This document shows positions 1 through 11,814 of a stretch of 64,000 bases of DNA, piece by piece (the first letter of the stretch is position 1; each line of letters starts with the position of its first letter). The notes under the pieces were generated by a model, which was not told the origin of the DNA, did not search any database, and saw only the letters and a list, made by a program, of their open reading frames with translations. The stretch lies in contig WTGG01000028.1 of assembly GCA_011523685.1 (NCBI GenBank), positions 26,907 to 90,906 on the forward strand, read 5' to 3'. The DNA is from Coxiellaceae bacterium. GTDB lineage: Bacteria > Pseudomonadota > Gammaproteobacteria > Coxiellales > Coxiellaceae. A program made the translations under genes and the position numbers.

Positions 1-330
1 TAGTTGTAGGACGGCATATTTCAAAGGAATAAATAGATGCTGGATAAGTTTTTCTTTGTCATTTCCAACTGCATCACTGTATGCACATTGGACGGTATCA
101 AAAATGGCTGCTAGATGGATTATTTGTTGATCTTTCTCGAGTGGAATACTGTCGAGTGGTGTAGGCTTTTCCGCTGTATGGTTGAGGTAGAATTTTTGTA
201 TCGTATAGCCTAGTTGTAGAAGAAGATTCAGTGTTGTCTCTGCATTGCAGGTTGTGAAAGCCGCTATTACTTGGTTTCTCTGTTCGGCGATATGCTCTTT
301 GTTGGGTGTCGGGTGCTGGCTATTAAGCAT
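1..330 (-). CDS. Orphan protein, 3' end outside the window
   Basis: An open frame of 110 codons runs off the left edge, so the C-terminus is missing. It starts with ATG at 330 and overlaps the stop of the upstream gene by 8 bases (ATGCTTAA), which suggests translational coupling. The visible part is predicted to be soluble and mostly helical, with no signal peptide or membrane segment and no motif I recognise. The pair resembles other two-gene orphan units in the window (46779-47186 with 46039-46782), but I see no sequence similarity between them. The function is unknown. The frame is convincing because it stays open to the edge and is coupled to a gene with a good ribosome site. Confidence 0.6.
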   Translation of the reverse strand, partial: MLNSQHPTPNKEHIAEQRNQVIAAFTTCNAETTLNLLLQLGYTIQKFYLNHTAEKPTPLDSIPLEKDQQIIHLAAIFDTVQCAYSDAVGNDKEKLIQHLFIPLKYAVLQL

Positions 331-916
331 GTGGTTGCCGCGAGTAAGTTTTATTAGCCTCTAGTGACGACCTAATGCTAATGGCCGTCATTCTATAAAG
401 ATTTTTCCCCATGTGTTGATCTTTACTATCGTTGAAGAACGTTTTGAATTGATTGAATAGTTGTTTGTGGATCTGTTGTATTGCCTCTTCTTTGTCTTCA
501 GGTTGAATCTCTTGAATCAGATTAATGATAGATTGGCTTGCATGCGATTTGGGCTTCTCGCATGCTAACCTTAACATATTGATACAGATCTTTAAGGACA
601 ATAACTCAGAGTCATTGAGTTGCTCATAGTCTTTTGAAAATAGCGCTTTAGCAGCTTTTATCGATTCATCGTCAATGCTCTGTCGAGTTGCATAGTCTTT
701 TGATGCAACGGCTAGGGAGGTGATAGGTTTAGTAAAGAAAAGCAATGTTCCAACTATTCCTCCAGCTACTCCACCAATCATACTACTAGCAATTGGGCGC
801 TCTGGATGCTTCATGGCATCGAATGTCTTACACGTTTTTTCAAAGGCAGTGGGTCGGGACACTTGATGTTTGTATGTTGAGCAAGAGGTCACAGAATGTT
901 CAGAAGTATTCGGCAT
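323..916 (-). CDS. Orphan protein with a glycine-rich membrane segment
   Basis: A 197-residue protein of unknown function. I chose ATG at 916 because an AGAGG Shine-Dalgarno sequence lies 9 bases upstream; a TTG at 925 would begin directly on that site. Residues of about 44-65 form a glycine-rich hydrophobic stretch (IGGVAGGIVGTLLFF), a likely single membrane helix of the glycine-zipper type. The remainder is charged and helical. The stop overlaps the start of the next gene by 8 bases. No catalytic motif is visible. Membrane insertion is a prediction from hydrophobicity only. Confidence 0.65.
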   Translation of the reverse strand: MPNTSEHSVTSCSTYKHQVSRPTAFEKTCKTFDAMKHPERPIASSMIGGVAGGIVGTLLFFTKPITSLAVASKDYATRQSIDDESIKAAKALFSKDYEQLNDSELLSLKICINMLRLACEKPKSHASQSIINLIQEIQPEDKEEAIQQIHKQLFNQFKTFFNDSKDQHMGKNLYRMTAISIRSSLEANKTYSRQPHA

Positions 917-1612
917 CTTTTTCAACCTCTTTAGCTGCTTGATCAGGCGGTGAATATATTAACCCTTAGCCACTTTGTTGCCTAGCAGTTTTTTATCTTC
1001 AATCGTTGTTTGCTTATCTGTCATGCTTTTCGTTTGTAAACTGCCAAAAAACCTCTTTTAGATGTTGCATTAAACCTAGATTACAATACGGGTAAAGGTA
1101 CCCATCTGTGTTGTTAATTCATGCATGAGATTTGCTAATCACAAAATTTCAACTATCATAAGAGTAGAGTTAGTGAATCACCCACGCACAGTTCGATTAT
1201 GGAGTCAAAGGTACCTGTCTGTTGTGGGAAAGACAGCATTCACCTCTGAGTAGCGCTAGATCTCAAGTGGTATGATCGCGTGCTATCGCCCCACATTACT
1301 TGTAGAATATTAGGCATTCCGTTCTCGTTTTTTTGGTAATCATTTTGGTATTCTGCAGCAACATCTTTCCTTTAACTTTTATCATGATACCGCTATGAAA
1401 TAAGTCAGTTATGCGGTGAAATTGGGTGTGATTGAACTGCCATGATTAGTCACAATCCAAGTAAACGATAAAGAAGTTATGGTGTATTCATGAGAATGAC
1501 GCAGTGCATAATGGATTTTGAAAAATAGCGTGAAAATTTTTTTGAAAGATAAAGTACTGCTTAATGCTTAAGTTGTGAAATTATGACTCGCTAGAGAAAA
1601 AAGGAGGGATAT
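917..1612. other. Intergenic region, about 700 bases
   Basis: No convincing gene is present. The region is AT-rich with many stops in all frames. It presumably holds the promoters of the leftward orphan pair and of the rightward acetyltransferase, but no clear -35/-10 pair stands out. Two short AAAGGTACC copies near 1094 and 1207 are too short to interpret. Confidence 0.5.
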
Positions 1613-2221
1613 ATGATCGATCCAAATAGTAAATTTCCAATGCCCAATATTGATAGGCTTTGTTTCCTAAAAAATATTGTCACCAATCCTAATATTATCG
1701 TAGGCGACTACACCTATTACGATGATCCGGACTCTGTTTATAACTTTAATGATAATGTGCTGTACCATTTCGATTTTATTGGCGATAAATTAATGATTGG
1801 TAAGTTCTGCCAAATTGCATGTGGGGTTCGTTTCATAATGAATGGTGCTAATCATGCAACTGACGGGTTTTCTACATTTCCGTTTTCAGCTTTTGGAGGA
1901 GAATGGCAAGATGTCCCATTAAAACCAGGTTATAAAGGCGATACGGTGATTGGCAATGATGTTTGGATCGGCTATAACGCCATCATTATGCCTGGCATTC
2001 ATATTGGTAATGGTGCAATCATTGCTACAGGGTCTGTGGTCACCAATAATGTTGCTCCTTACAGTATTGTTGGGGGTAATCCAGCTAAGCTTATTCGAAA
2101 GCGATTTGATCAAGATACGATTGAACATTTACTCAATCTAGCCTGGTGGGATTGGACAGTTGATAAGATTACGCAGCATGCTAAAGCCCTTGCAATAGGA
2201 GATGCGCAATTATTCAAATAA
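1613..2221 (+). CDS. Vat-type xenobiotic acetyltransferase
   Basis: A 202-residue member of the left-handed beta-helix acetyltransferases, in the branch with Vat streptogramin and CatB chloramphenicol O-acetyltransferases. These are cytoplasmic trimers that use acetyl-CoA to acetylate hydroxyl groups of antibiotics. Seen here: the family block GDYTYYDDP (31-39), YHFDFIGDKL (51-60), KFCQIACGVRFIMNGANH (64-81) with the catalytic histidine at 81, and hexapeptide repeats from about 110 to 155 (GDTVIGNDVWIGYNAIIMPG). Length is normal for the family. The ATG has an AAGGAGG site just upstream. A decayed tyrosine recombinase follows at once, so lateral acquisition is likely. The family assignment is firm; resistance to a particular drug is inference, since many chromosomal relatives have no known substrate. 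Confidence 0.9.
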   Translation: MIDPNSKFPMPNIDRLCFLKNIVTNPNIIVGDYTYYDDPDSVYNFNDNVLYHFDFIGDKLMIGKFCQIACGVRFIMNGANHATDGFSTFPFSAFGGEWQDVPLKPGYKGDTVIGNDVWIGYNAIIMPGIHIGNGAIIATGSVVTNNVAPYSIVGGNPAKLIRKRFDQDTIEHLLNLAWWDWTVDKITQHAKALAIGDAQLFK

Positions 2222-2231
2222 AACGCATGGA

Positions 2232-2620
2232 TGGGTGTAAAAATTAACCAGCGTGATGAATGGGTAGAATTCAGGGGGAGGGGGCTGATTGATCCGACAG
2301 CAGTCAATGTGGTTAAGACTATGCAAGGCATTGTTAGGATACATGAGGCACCTAGTAAACAGGACGTTGTGATTTTCACATCATGATTTGAATAAGATGA
2401 TTCTGTATATAGAGGAAGAGCTATCTTCTATTAATATTAGAAATCGAGCATTGACATTGCTTGGTTAGTTCGGTGTCTTCATGCAATCTGAATTAGCATC
2501 ACTTCTTGGGATCAAGTTAGTGTTGTTGCCGATGGTATTGTCATTAAACTGGTGAGATTAAAGGCGGATCAAATAGCCGTGGCGAAACTTTTCATTATCC
2601 TGCCAGAAGATGATTGTTGA
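2232..2620 (+). pseudogene. Decayed tyrosine recombinase (phage-type integrase) fragment
   Basis: Translating across frames recovers the middle of a tyrosine recombinase. One frame reads IRNRALTLLG, a TAG near 2466, then FGVFMQSELASL. A different frame continues with WDQVSVVADGIVIKLVR. Family members typically read RxRALLLLGFFGAFRRSEL followed by a W-D-V segment and SKTDQ, so the arginine of the catalytic box is mutated here (M in place of R), a Trp/Phe codon has become a stop, and there is at least one frameshift. Upstream, KTMQGIVRIHEAPSKQ matches the linker before the catalytic domain. The C-terminal HxxR and Tyr boxes cannot be found. The element is dead, but it marks past integration next to the acetyltransferase. 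Confidence 0.7.
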
Positions 2621-3119
2621 TGTCAGGTTAGGCTAGCATAGTGTTTAAGAACATTGCTGGCGCTGATTTAGATGTTGCTTTTATAGATTATTTCACTATT
2701 TGCAGGTTTGTGGTGAAGTTGACATTGTATCCGCAACCACTGACCCAGCAGAAATTGACTGTTGCATTATTCCGCCAATGACGTTTTTTATTGCTTTCTC
2801 ATTCATGATCATTTCCTTTTTCTATTATACATAACTCATTATAGTTGAAAAAAATATACTTATTATTTTATTTGTAAGTCCATGTTAATCATGGCTTTTT
2901 TATATGTACTGAATTATCGATAGCAATAGATGGTGTGATTGTGAGGTGTATATTTTTTAATAGCCCACTTATTTGCGTACGATCCTACTCCCGCCCGGGC
3001 TTGCCTTTCGACATTGCCTGCTCCGCTTGAAAAAATATTTCAGCTTTATGCGTGCTTGATGTTGGTAGGTTCCATGCGCTGATGCAGTGCTTCAGTGATT
3101 ATTTGTAGAGTTGATGAAT
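2621..3119. other. Intergenic region downstream of the integrase remnant
   Basis: About 500 bases without a credible gene. It probably includes further decayed mobile-element DNA, but I cannot recover the recombinase C-terminal motifs. A short GC-richer patch near 2980-3030 has no recognisable identity. Confidence 0.4.
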
Positions 3120-3120
3120 A

Positions 3121-3140
3121 AGCACCCCGAAAGGGGTGCT
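3121..3140 (-). terminator. Hairpin downstream of rne
   Basis: A perfect 8-base-pair inverted repeat (AGCACCCC / GGGGTGCT) with a 4-base loop, 20 bases after the rne stop. It lacks a strong U-tract on either strand, so it may act as a 3'-end stabilising hairpin or a weak terminator. Confidence 0.5.
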
Positions 3141-3160
3141 AGACTGTCATGAGGATTGAT

Positions 3161-5602
<2,442 letters not shown>

Positions 5603-5780
5603 GTTTAAAACCTTTTTGTAAGGCGCTCAACTGTGTCTTTTCACAGGTTCGCCATCCGTTAGGTGAAACCTAACTGCATCAATTCTTTGTTCCGCCACGT
5701 ATTAAGTCTAAGGCGGGTGTCCTTCTGTCGTTAATTGAGGACGGGAATTGTGTTATTTAATCAATTGAGCGCCGCTAAAA
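5603..5780 (-). promoter_or_regulatory. rne 5' leader with hairpins
   Basis: Between rne and its likely promoter the leader carries a perfect 7-base-pair hairpin (GTTAGGT-gaa-ACCTAAC, 5658-5674) and a looser CCGCC/GGCGG pairing (5692-5716). In Escherichia coli the structured rne 5' UTR is the sensor through which RNase E limits its own mRNA. A similar role here is inference. The ribosome site is AAAAAGG, 8 bases before the ATG. Confidence 0.4.
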
Positions 5781-6067
5781 TTCATACAATAACTAACGCT
5801 TTCTTTTTAAAATGATTTAAACGGATGTGTTTAAATGATTTGAGCGTTAGTCGACTTATTCAATCATTGTGTTTTGGGGGACATATCGGTAAATTTACAC
5901 CCCAAATCGATAACAGCGGCAACTATAGCAGTGTTTCGTAGTTTCAGCAATATAGTCTCGCTGCTGATTGGTCAAAACGCCGCAGCTATCCTGTTAAGTT
6001 GTTGTTTTAAGCTTATGTTTTTTAATGTTATTTTTTATCTGTCGAAGATTATTTGAAGAGGTGGTTA

Positions 6068-6997
6068 ATGAGTGCTCGATTTGTCACGGTAGATGCTGAT
6101 TCACAGGGGCAGCGCGTGGATAATTTTCTTTTTCGACTCTTGAAGGGTGTTCCAAAGAGCCGAATTTATCGAGCCCTTCGTCACGGTGAAGTTCGTGTTA
6201 ACAAGAAGCGTGTTAAGGCACAGACTCGTTTAACTCTGGATGATGTTGTCAGAATACCCCCTATAGCCACTGCTGATCGGATGCCGCTTGAGCCACCCTC
6301 ACAAGCGTTATCAGACCGTTTGCAGGCGCATGTTGTGGTCGAAACCAAGGATTATATCGTCGTTAATAAGCCTTCAGGTATGCCGGTTCATGGGGGTAGT
6401 GGGAGCCGTGCTGGACTCATTGAGTTGTTGCGATTAATGCGGGGCAACACAGGGGGGTACTTAGAGTTAGTGCATCGGTTGGATAAGGCTACCTCAGGAT
6501 GTCTTTTGTTGGCTAAAGATAGAGCATTTCTGACTCGCTCTCATGATTTATTGACGACTCGACAGTCGTCAAAAACGTATCACGCATTGGTCATGGGGCG
6601 TTGGCAGGGTGGTGAGTGTCGTGTCGAGGAACCTTTGCTTAGATATCAGCGTTCTTGTGGTGAATCTGCTGTGCGTGTTGATGTCGAGGGCAAACCTTCA
6701 ATTACCATTTTTCGACCTCTACAGTGTTTTGAACATGCAACCCTTGTTGAAGCTATTCCTGTGACTGGGCGTATGCATCAGATTCGAGTACATGCTGCCC
6801 ATATTGGTCGACCTATTGCTCAAGATGACAAGTATGGGGATAGGTCTTTTAACAGTTATATCAAAGGATTGGGTTTGAATCGTTTGTTTTTACATGCAGT
6901 CAGTCTAGTGCTTCCTGGAATAGCGGATGAGGCTGATTTTGGTGTTTGTGTACCATTGTCGACCGACTTGCAGCAGCTCTTGAGCGGCTTGAATTGA
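6068..6997 (+). CDS. rluC: 23S rRNA pseudouridine synthase RluC
   Basis: RluC converts three uridines of 23S rRNA (955, 2504 and 2580 in Escherichia coli numbering) to pseudouridine. The ATG at 6068 is chosen because GAAGAGG lies 6 bases upstream; a TTG at 6053 precedes that site. The 309-residue protein has an N-terminal S4 RNA-binding domain (about 8-65) followed by the RluA-type catalytic domain, with the signature HRLDKATSG and catalytic aspartate D139, then the VTGRMHQIRVH motif. Length and domain order are typical. Its position divergent from rne supports RluC over RluD. It is the first gene of the rightward block. Confidence 0.95.
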   Translation: MSARFVTVDADSQGQRVDNFLFRLLKGVPKSRIYRALRHGEVRVNKKRVKAQTRLTLDDVVRIPPIATADRMPLEPPSQALSDRLQAHVVVETKDYIVVNKPSGMPVHGGSGSRAGLIELLRLMRGNTGGYLELVHRLDKATSGCLLLAKDRAFLTRSHDLLTTRQSSKTYHALVMGRWQGGECRVEEPLLRYQRSCGESAVRVDVEGKPSITIFRPLQCFEHATLVEAIPVTGRMHQIRVHAAHIGRPIAQDDKYGDRSFNSYIKGLGLNRLFLHAVSLVLPGIADEADFGVCVPLSTDLQQLLSGLN

Positions 6998-7048
6998 CAC
7001 TGGTGAGTGATCCCGCTAATATCGCGCCTTTGGTAAAGAGATGACTGC

Positions 7049-7528
7049 ATGAGTAGGCCAGAAAATTCAGTTGAGAATGATGCATTAAAGGTATATTCCG
7101 CTGATCATGTGATTTCGCTAGAATGCCTGACTCAGCATAAAACTACCATGCACGGTAAGGTCTCTATTGCAGAGCTACCTCATGTTGCAGAGTCAACACT
7201 GAATGGTGAGGGTTGGGTGACGTTTTCATTAACGTTTGATCTTGATCATGAAGGCAGAATGACAGTGCAGGGCACGTTAGATGCCACTTTGCCTGTTGAG
7301 TGTCAGCGTTGCTGTCAACCAATGGAGCTAGTGCTTGGTGCTTCTCCACGTTTGGTGGTGGTTACTGAAGAAGAGGCTGAGCATTTAGATGGAGAGAATG
7401 AGCCGCTGGTTTTGTCTAGCGAGCCATTGCAATTAGGTCAACTTATACAAGAAGAGATTTTGCTGCAAATACCGTTAATCCCTAGGCATGCTGATGAGGC
7501 ATGCGAGTGGATATTTAAGCAGCAGTAA
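7049..7528 (+). CDS. yceD: YceD family (DUF177) protein
   Basis: A 159-residue member of the DUF177/YceD family, implicated in 23S rRNA accumulation and almost always found directly upstream of rpmF. Seen here: the family pattern of a beta-rich N-terminal half, the CQRCCQPM segment in the middle (about 90-97) and a C-terminal LIQEEILLQIPLIPRH block followed by a conserved cysteine. The pairing with rpmF 21 bases downstream, and then plsX, confirms the assignment. The molecular mechanism of the family is not established. Confidence 0.92.
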   Translation: MSRPENSVENDALKVYSADHVISLECLTQHKTTMHGKVSIAELPHVAESTLNGEGWVTFSLTFDLDHEGRMTVQGTLDATLPVECQRCCQPMELVLGASPRLVVVTEEEAEHLDGENEPLVLSSEPLQLGQLIQEEILLQIPLIPRHADEACEWIFKQQ

Positions 7529-7549
7529 CAATTAACAGAGGAGAGTATC

Positions 7550-7738
7550 ATGGCTGTTCAACAAAATCGTAAAACTCGTTCAAAGCGTGGCATGCGTCGT
7601 GCACACGACAGCTTATCAGCTAAGTGTGTATCAACAGATCCAATGACGGGAGAGCAACACTTACGTCATCATGTCGCACCCGATGGTTTTTATAAAGGCG
7701 AAGAAATTGTCGCTGCACCAGAAAGTAACGACGACTAA
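7550..7738 (+). CDS. rpmF: Ribosomal protein L32
   Basis: L32 of the large ribosomal subunit, 62 residues. The N-terminal block [20 protein letters not shown] is diagnostic. It lacks the C-terminal CxxC zinc pair found in some L32 proteins, as is usual for gammaproteobacteria. A GAGGAG site lies 7-8 bases before the ATG. Expression is probably linked to fatty acid genes through the yceD-rpmF-plsX-fab order, a widely conserved arrangement. Confidence 0.97.
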   Translation: MAVQQNRKTRSKRGMRRAHDSLSAKCVSTDPMTGEQHLRHHVAPDGFYKGEEIVAAPESNDD

Positions 7739-7759
7739 CTATTAGTCACTGAGCATATC

Positions 7760-8779
7760 ATGAAGAGAATTGCTATAGATGCCATGGGGGGCGATCACGG
7801 GTCAAGTGTTGTTCTGCCTGCGGTAGAAGATGCTTTGCGAGCATACCCTGATCTCCAGGTTGTTTTAGTTGGCCTAGAGTCCGTTTTGAGTGCTCATAAA
7901 GCGAATGTCGCTGACGCTATTGCTTCACGTATCGACTATGTGTATGCCACTGAAGTGGTTGAGATGGGTGAGTCACCCTCTAAAGCGATGCGCGGCAAAA
8001 AAGATTCATCAATGCGTGTTGCCATCAACATGGTCAAAGAGGGGCGTGCTGACGCATGTGTCTCATCAGGTAACACCGGTGCTTTGATGGCTACAGCTCG
8101 CTTTGTCTTAAAAACTCTTCCAGGGATTGATCGACCTGCTATCTTGTCTCGCTTTCCAACGTGTAAAGATTACCCTGTGCGCGTATTGGATTTAGGCGCT
8201 AATGTCGATTCTTCAGCAGAGCACCTATTTCAGTTTGCCCTAATGGGTTCTATTGTTGCATCTGCAGTCGCTGGCATTGATCGCCCGAAAGTGGGTTTGC
8301 TGAATATTGGCGAAGAAGAAATCAAAGGTAATGAGCAAGTTAAACAAACAGCAGAATTGTTGCAGAATTCTGAAGCCATTAACTATATCGGTTATGTTGA
8401 AGGTGATGATTTGTTCACCGGTGCCGTCGATGTGATCGTCTGTGATGGTTTTGTTGGCAACATAGCACTTAAAGCCGTTGAAGGGGCTGTTCGGTTTGTG
8501 GGTGGTCATTTGCAAAAGGCGTATACGAAAAACTGGCTAACGCGTTTCTGCTTTCTTCCACTAAGGCCTGTGAAAAAATTAATTGACCCGCGTCGTTATA
8601 ATGGGGCTTCCTTTGTCGGATTAGATGGCGTTGTGATTAAAAGTCATGGGTCGGCTGATCGGTTGGCATTTTTAAAGGCGATTGAAGAAGCATTGGCTGA
8701 GGTAGATAAAAATATTCCTCAATTAATTAAGGATAATTTGCATCAGGATGTGCCTACCGAGACACCTACAGAGGAGTAA
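7760..8779 (+). CDS. plsX: Phosphate acyltransferase PlsX
   Basis: PlsX makes acyl-phosphate from acyl-ACP, the first step of the PlsX/PlsY route to phosphatidic acid. The 339-residue protein opens with [11 protein letters not shown], the family signature, and contains the [10 protein letters not shown] segment and [12 protein letters not shown]. It acts as a soluble, membrane-associated dimer. It lies 21 bases after rpmF and ends 2 bases before fabH, so these are almost certainly co-transcribed. The ribosome site is weak, consistent with coupling to the upstream genes. Confidence 0.97.
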   Translation: MKRIAIDAMGGDHGSSVVLPAVEDALRAYPDLQVVLVGLESVLSAHKANVADAIASRIDYVYATEVVEMGESPSKAMRGKKDSSMRVAINMVKEGRADACVSSGNTGALMATARFVLKTLPGIDRPAILSRFPTCKDYPVRVLDLGANVDSSAEHLFQFALMGSIVASAVAGIDRPKVGLLNIGEEEIKGNEQVKQTAELLQNSEAINYIGYVEGDDLFTGAVDVIVCDGFVGNIALKAVEGAVRFVGGHLQKAYTKNWLTRFCFLPLRPVKKLIDPRRYNGASFVGLDGVVIKSHGSADRLAFLKAIEEALAEVDKNIPQLIKDNLHQDVPTETPTEE

Positions 8780-8781
8780 TT

Positions 8782-9741
8782 ATGACGATGTCGTCATCCA
8801 TTGCTGGCACCGGCTCTTTTTTACCTGAGCAGGTTATAACTAATCATGATCTAGAAAAAACATTGGAAACATCCAATGAGTGGATCATGCAGCGTGTGGG
8901 TATCGCTCAGCGGCAAGTGTTATCCGAGGGCGAGACAACCTCAATGATGGCAGTCGAGGCAGGTAGACGTGCCATAGAAGACGCTGGATTATCACCGAAT
9001 GATATCGATATGGTGATTGTTGCTACTGCTACCTCTGAGTATTGTTTTCCCAGTGTGGCCTGTTTGGTTCAGCGTGAGTTAGGCATTAATAATGGCGCAC
9101 CAGCCTTCGATGTCTCTGCTGCCTGTGCTGGATTTATTTATGGTTTAAGTATTGCGGATCAATATGTACGATCGAGTGCAGCGAAGCACGTGTTGGTGAT
9201 TGGTGCAGAAGCATTATCAAAATACGTTGATTGGCAAGATCGCTCCACGTGTATTTTATTTGGTGATGGTGCGGGCGCTGTCGTATTAAAACGCACGGAT
9301 TCGCCAGGTATTTTAGCAACTAAAATTCATGCGTTAGGTGAGCATGTCGATCTGTTGTATGCAAAAAGTTCGCACTGGTCGTCGGGAGTTCAGCAGAATG
9401 TTCAAATGGATGGTTCGGATGTCTTTAAATTAGCTGTCACTAAGCTCAATGAGATCGTTGATCAAACGCTAGCGATGGCCGGCATGCATCAAGGTGACGT
9501 GGATTGGCTCATTCCGCATCAAGCTAATATGCGCATTATCAAAGCCATTGCAAAACGCTTATCATTACCAGAAGAGCGCGTCATTTTAACGATCGAAAAG
9601 CATGCAAATACTTCTTCAGCTTCAGTACCATTAGCCTTTGATGTTGCAGTTAAGTCGGGTCAAGTGAAACGTGGAGACCGTGTCATGCTAGAAGCTTTTG
9701 GTGCAGGATTAGCTTGGGGCGCTGTCTTATTGACGTATTAA
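8782..9741 (+). CDS. fabH: 3-oxoacyl-ACP synthase III (FabH)
   Basis: FabH condenses acetyl-CoA with malonyl-ACP to start fatty acid synthesis. The 319-residue thiolase-fold protein carries the catalytic triad: Cys115 in [11 protein letters not shown], a His in [11 protein letters not shown] (about 246) and an Asn in [14 protein letters not shown] (about 276). The start is ATG at 8782; a second in-frame ATG 6 bases later is possible. Gene order plsX-fabH-fabD-fabG-acpP-fabF is the classical cluster. Confidence 0.97.
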   Translation: MTMSSSIAGTGSFLPEQVITNHDLEKTLETSNEWIMQRVGIAQRQVLSEGETTSMMAVEAGRRAIEDAGLSPNDIDMVIVATATSEYCFPSVACLVQRELGINNGAPAFDVSAACAGFIYGLSIADQYVRSSAAKHVLVIGAEALSKYVDWQDRSTCILFGDGAGAVVLKRTDSPGILATKIHALGEHVDLLYAKSSHWSSGVQQNVQMDGSDVFKLAVTKLNEIVDQTLAMAGMHQGDVDWLIPHQANMRIIKAIAKRLSLPEERVILTIEKHANTSSASVPLAFDVAVKSGQVKRGDRVMLEAFGAGLAWGAVLLTY

Positions 9742-9775
9742 ATACGATATTACTTATAAAAAATAAGGAATGGTT

Positions 9776-10723
9776 ATGTCACAGTGGGCGATGATTTTTC
9801 CAGGGCAGGGATCACAATCAATAGGGATGTTGTCTGATATTTACAATCAGTACCCAGTGGTTTCTGATGTTTTTAATACAGCTTCTGAGCAGTTAGGCTA
9901 TGATTTATGGTCACTAATATCTCATGGGCCGCTTGAGCAATTAAATCAAACCGTTTATACGCAGCCTGCCTTATTTGTCGCTGAATATGCTTTATGGCAA
10001 TGTTGGTGTGCTCAAACAGATTTACGTCCTAATTGGATGGCAGGTCACAGTTTGGGGGAATACTCTGCGTTAGCATGTGCTGGTGTGTTTTCTTTTGAAG
10101 ACGGGTTAGATTTAGTCGTCACGCGTGCTAATGCGATGCAGGCAGCTGTACCTGAGGGTGTAGGGTCAATGGCTGCGGTGATTGGTTTAACCGATGATCA
10201 GGTGGTTGAGATTTGCCATCGTTGTGCTGAAGGTGAAGTGTTGAGCCCAGCCAATTGGAATACCGTAGGGCAAGTCGTTTTAGCAGGGCATCATGCTGCC
10301 GTCGAACGGGCAATTCAGGCAGCGTTGGATTCTGGTGCTAAAATCGCAAAAAAAATACCAGTCAGTGTGCCTTCCCATTGTGCGCTGATGCAACCTGCTG
10401 TCGAAGTATTAATGGATAAATTCAGTGGTATTACATGGAATCAACCAGTCATCCCTGTGATACACAATACGGATGCGGCTATGCATACAGAGGTTGATGC
10501 TATTCGTTATGCGTTGTTACAGCAATTAACAGGTTCAGTGCACTGGGTGAAGACGGTGCAGTATTTGCAAGATCAAGGTGTATCACATTTAGTGGAGTGT
10601 GGTCCTGGTAAGGTATTAGCAGGATTAGTCAAACGAATCAATCGACAGCTCGTTACATTACCCTTTCAAACGAGTGAAGATTTGTCAGTCATTAAACAAC
10701 AGTTAGTCGAGGTAAACGCATGA
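9776..10723 (+). CDS. fabD: Malonyl-CoA:ACP transacylase (FabD)
   Basis: FabD moves malonyl groups from CoA to ACP. I use ATG at 9776, since AAGGA (9765-9769) sits 6 bases before it but directly abuts an earlier ATG at 9770. The 315-residue protein has the FPGQGSQ opening and the nucleophile elbow GHSLGEYSA with Ser92, as in Escherichia coli. The catalytic His follows in the PVSVPSHCALM segment. It overlaps fabG by 4 bases (ATGA), so the two are translationally coupled. Confidence 0.97.
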   Translation: MSQWAMIFPGQGSQSIGMLSDIYNQYPVVSDVFNTASEQLGYDLWSLISHGPLEQLNQTVYTQPALFVAEYALWQCWCAQTDLRPNWMAGHSLGEYSALACAGVFSFEDGLDLVVTRANAMQAAVPEGVGSMAAVIGLTDDQVVEICHRCAEGEVLSPANWNTVGQVVLAGHHAAVERAIQAALDSGAKIAKKIPVSVPSHCALMQPAVEVLMDKFSGITWNQPVIPVIHNTDAAMHTEVDAIRYALLQQLTGSVHWVKTVQYLQDQGVSHLVECGPGKVLAGLVKRINRQLVTLPFQTSEDLSVIKQQLVEVNA

Positions 10724-11463
10724 GTTGGGAAGGTAAAGTTGCATTAGTTACTGGTGCTTCTCGGGGTATTGGTCAAGGTATAGCTGCAGAGTTAGCACGT
10801 CAGGGTGCTACTGTTATCGGTACTGCTACGACAGAGCAAGGGGCAGACAATATTACTCAATCGCTTTCGGCATATCCTGTAGCAGGAAAGGGGTGTGTAT
10901 TAGATATTCGAGATATGGAGTCGGTTAAGGCTTTGTTTGCGGAAATGAAAAGTACAGTAGGTATGCCTTCTATTTTAGTGAATAATGCAGGCATTGCTCA
11001 AGATTCAATTTTTTTAAGAATGCGAGAAGAACAGTGGGATGCTGTTATTGATGCCAATTTAAACTCATTATATCGTGTTACGAAATTAGCTTTAAAAGGT
11101 ATGTTGCGTGGGCGTTGGGGGCGAATTATTAATATTGCTTCAGTCGTTGCTCAAACAGGTAATCCAGGACAGGCTAATTATTGTGCGGCAAAAGCCGGGA
11201 TGTTGGGCTTTACTAAATCTTTGGCCTTAGAAATGGCGAGTTATGGTATTACTGTTAATGCAGTGGCTCCAGGTTTTATTGATACGCAAATGACAAAGGA
11301 TTTAACCGAAGAACAACAAGCAGCTGTCTTATCACAAGTGCCCATGAAGGCGATTGGTACCGTGGAAGACATTGCATATGCAGTGCGTTTTTTAGCGTCT
11401 GACGAGTCTAAGTACATGACTGGTCATACCTTGAACGTGAATGGAGGGATGTGTTTGACTTAA
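10720..11463 (+). CDS. fabG: 3-oxoacyl-ACP reductase (FabG)
   Basis: FabG is the NADPH-dependent reductase of the elongation cycle, a tetrameric SDR. The 247-residue protein has the TGASRGIG cofactor motif (11-18), NNAG (88-91) and the catalytic set Ser141, Tyr154, Lys158 (YCAAK). It ends with the typical [12 protein letters not shown] tail. Coupled to fabD by a 4-base overlap and followed by acpP. Confidence 0.97.
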   Translation: MSWEGKVALVTGASRGIGQGIAAELARQGATVIGTATTEQGADNITQSLSAYPVAGKGCVLDIRDMESVKALFAEMKSTVGMPSILVNNAGIAQDSIFLRMREEQWDAVIDANLNSLYRVTKLALKGMLRGRWGRIINIASVVAQTGNPGQANYCAAKAGMLGFTKSLALEMASYGITVNAVAPGFIDTQMTKDLTEEQQAAVLSQVPMKAIGTVEDIAYAVRFLASDESKYMTGHTLNVNGGMCLT

Positions 11464-11537
11464 GAAATTTTGCTTGCAAGATTTTTTTGAGGTATTACAC
11501 TGATGAAACTATTTTTAAACCAAAGAGGATGAAAACC

Positions 11538-11777
11538 ATGAGTGATTCTATTGATAGTCGAGTAATGCAAATTGTGAGCGAACAGTTAGGTGTCAATGCT
11601 CAAGATGTCACAATGACTTCATCATTCGTTGATGATTTAGGTGCTGATTCATTAGATACCGTTGAATTGGTAATGGCTTTAGAAGAAGAGTTTAATGTTG
11701 AAATTCCTGATGAAGAAGCTGAAAAAATCACAACGATTCAACAAGCGGTTGATTTTATCAATTCAGCAGCAGAATAA
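11538..11777 (+). CDS. acpP: Acyl carrier protein
   Basis: ACP carries growing acyl chains on a phosphopantetheine arm. The start is ATG at 11538, with AGAGG about 9 bases upstream; this gives 79 residues, the normal length. The arm attaches to Ser38 in [15 protein letters not shown]. The protein is strongly acidic. The 74-base gap after fabG, with its own good ribosome site, allows the separate high expression expected for this very abundant protein. Confidence 0.97.
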   Translation: MSDSIDSRVMQIVSEQLGVNAQDVTMTSSFVDDLGADSLDTVELVMALEEEFNVEIPDEEAEKITTIQQAVDFINSAAE

Positions 11778-11814
11778 TTCGTCGTTAACGAATTACAAGA
11801 GTAAGGAGTGAGTT

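Noticed and set aside
1090..1216. Two AAAGGTACC copies as direct repeats of an element
   Set aside because: Only nine bases match and no structure or duplication flanks them.
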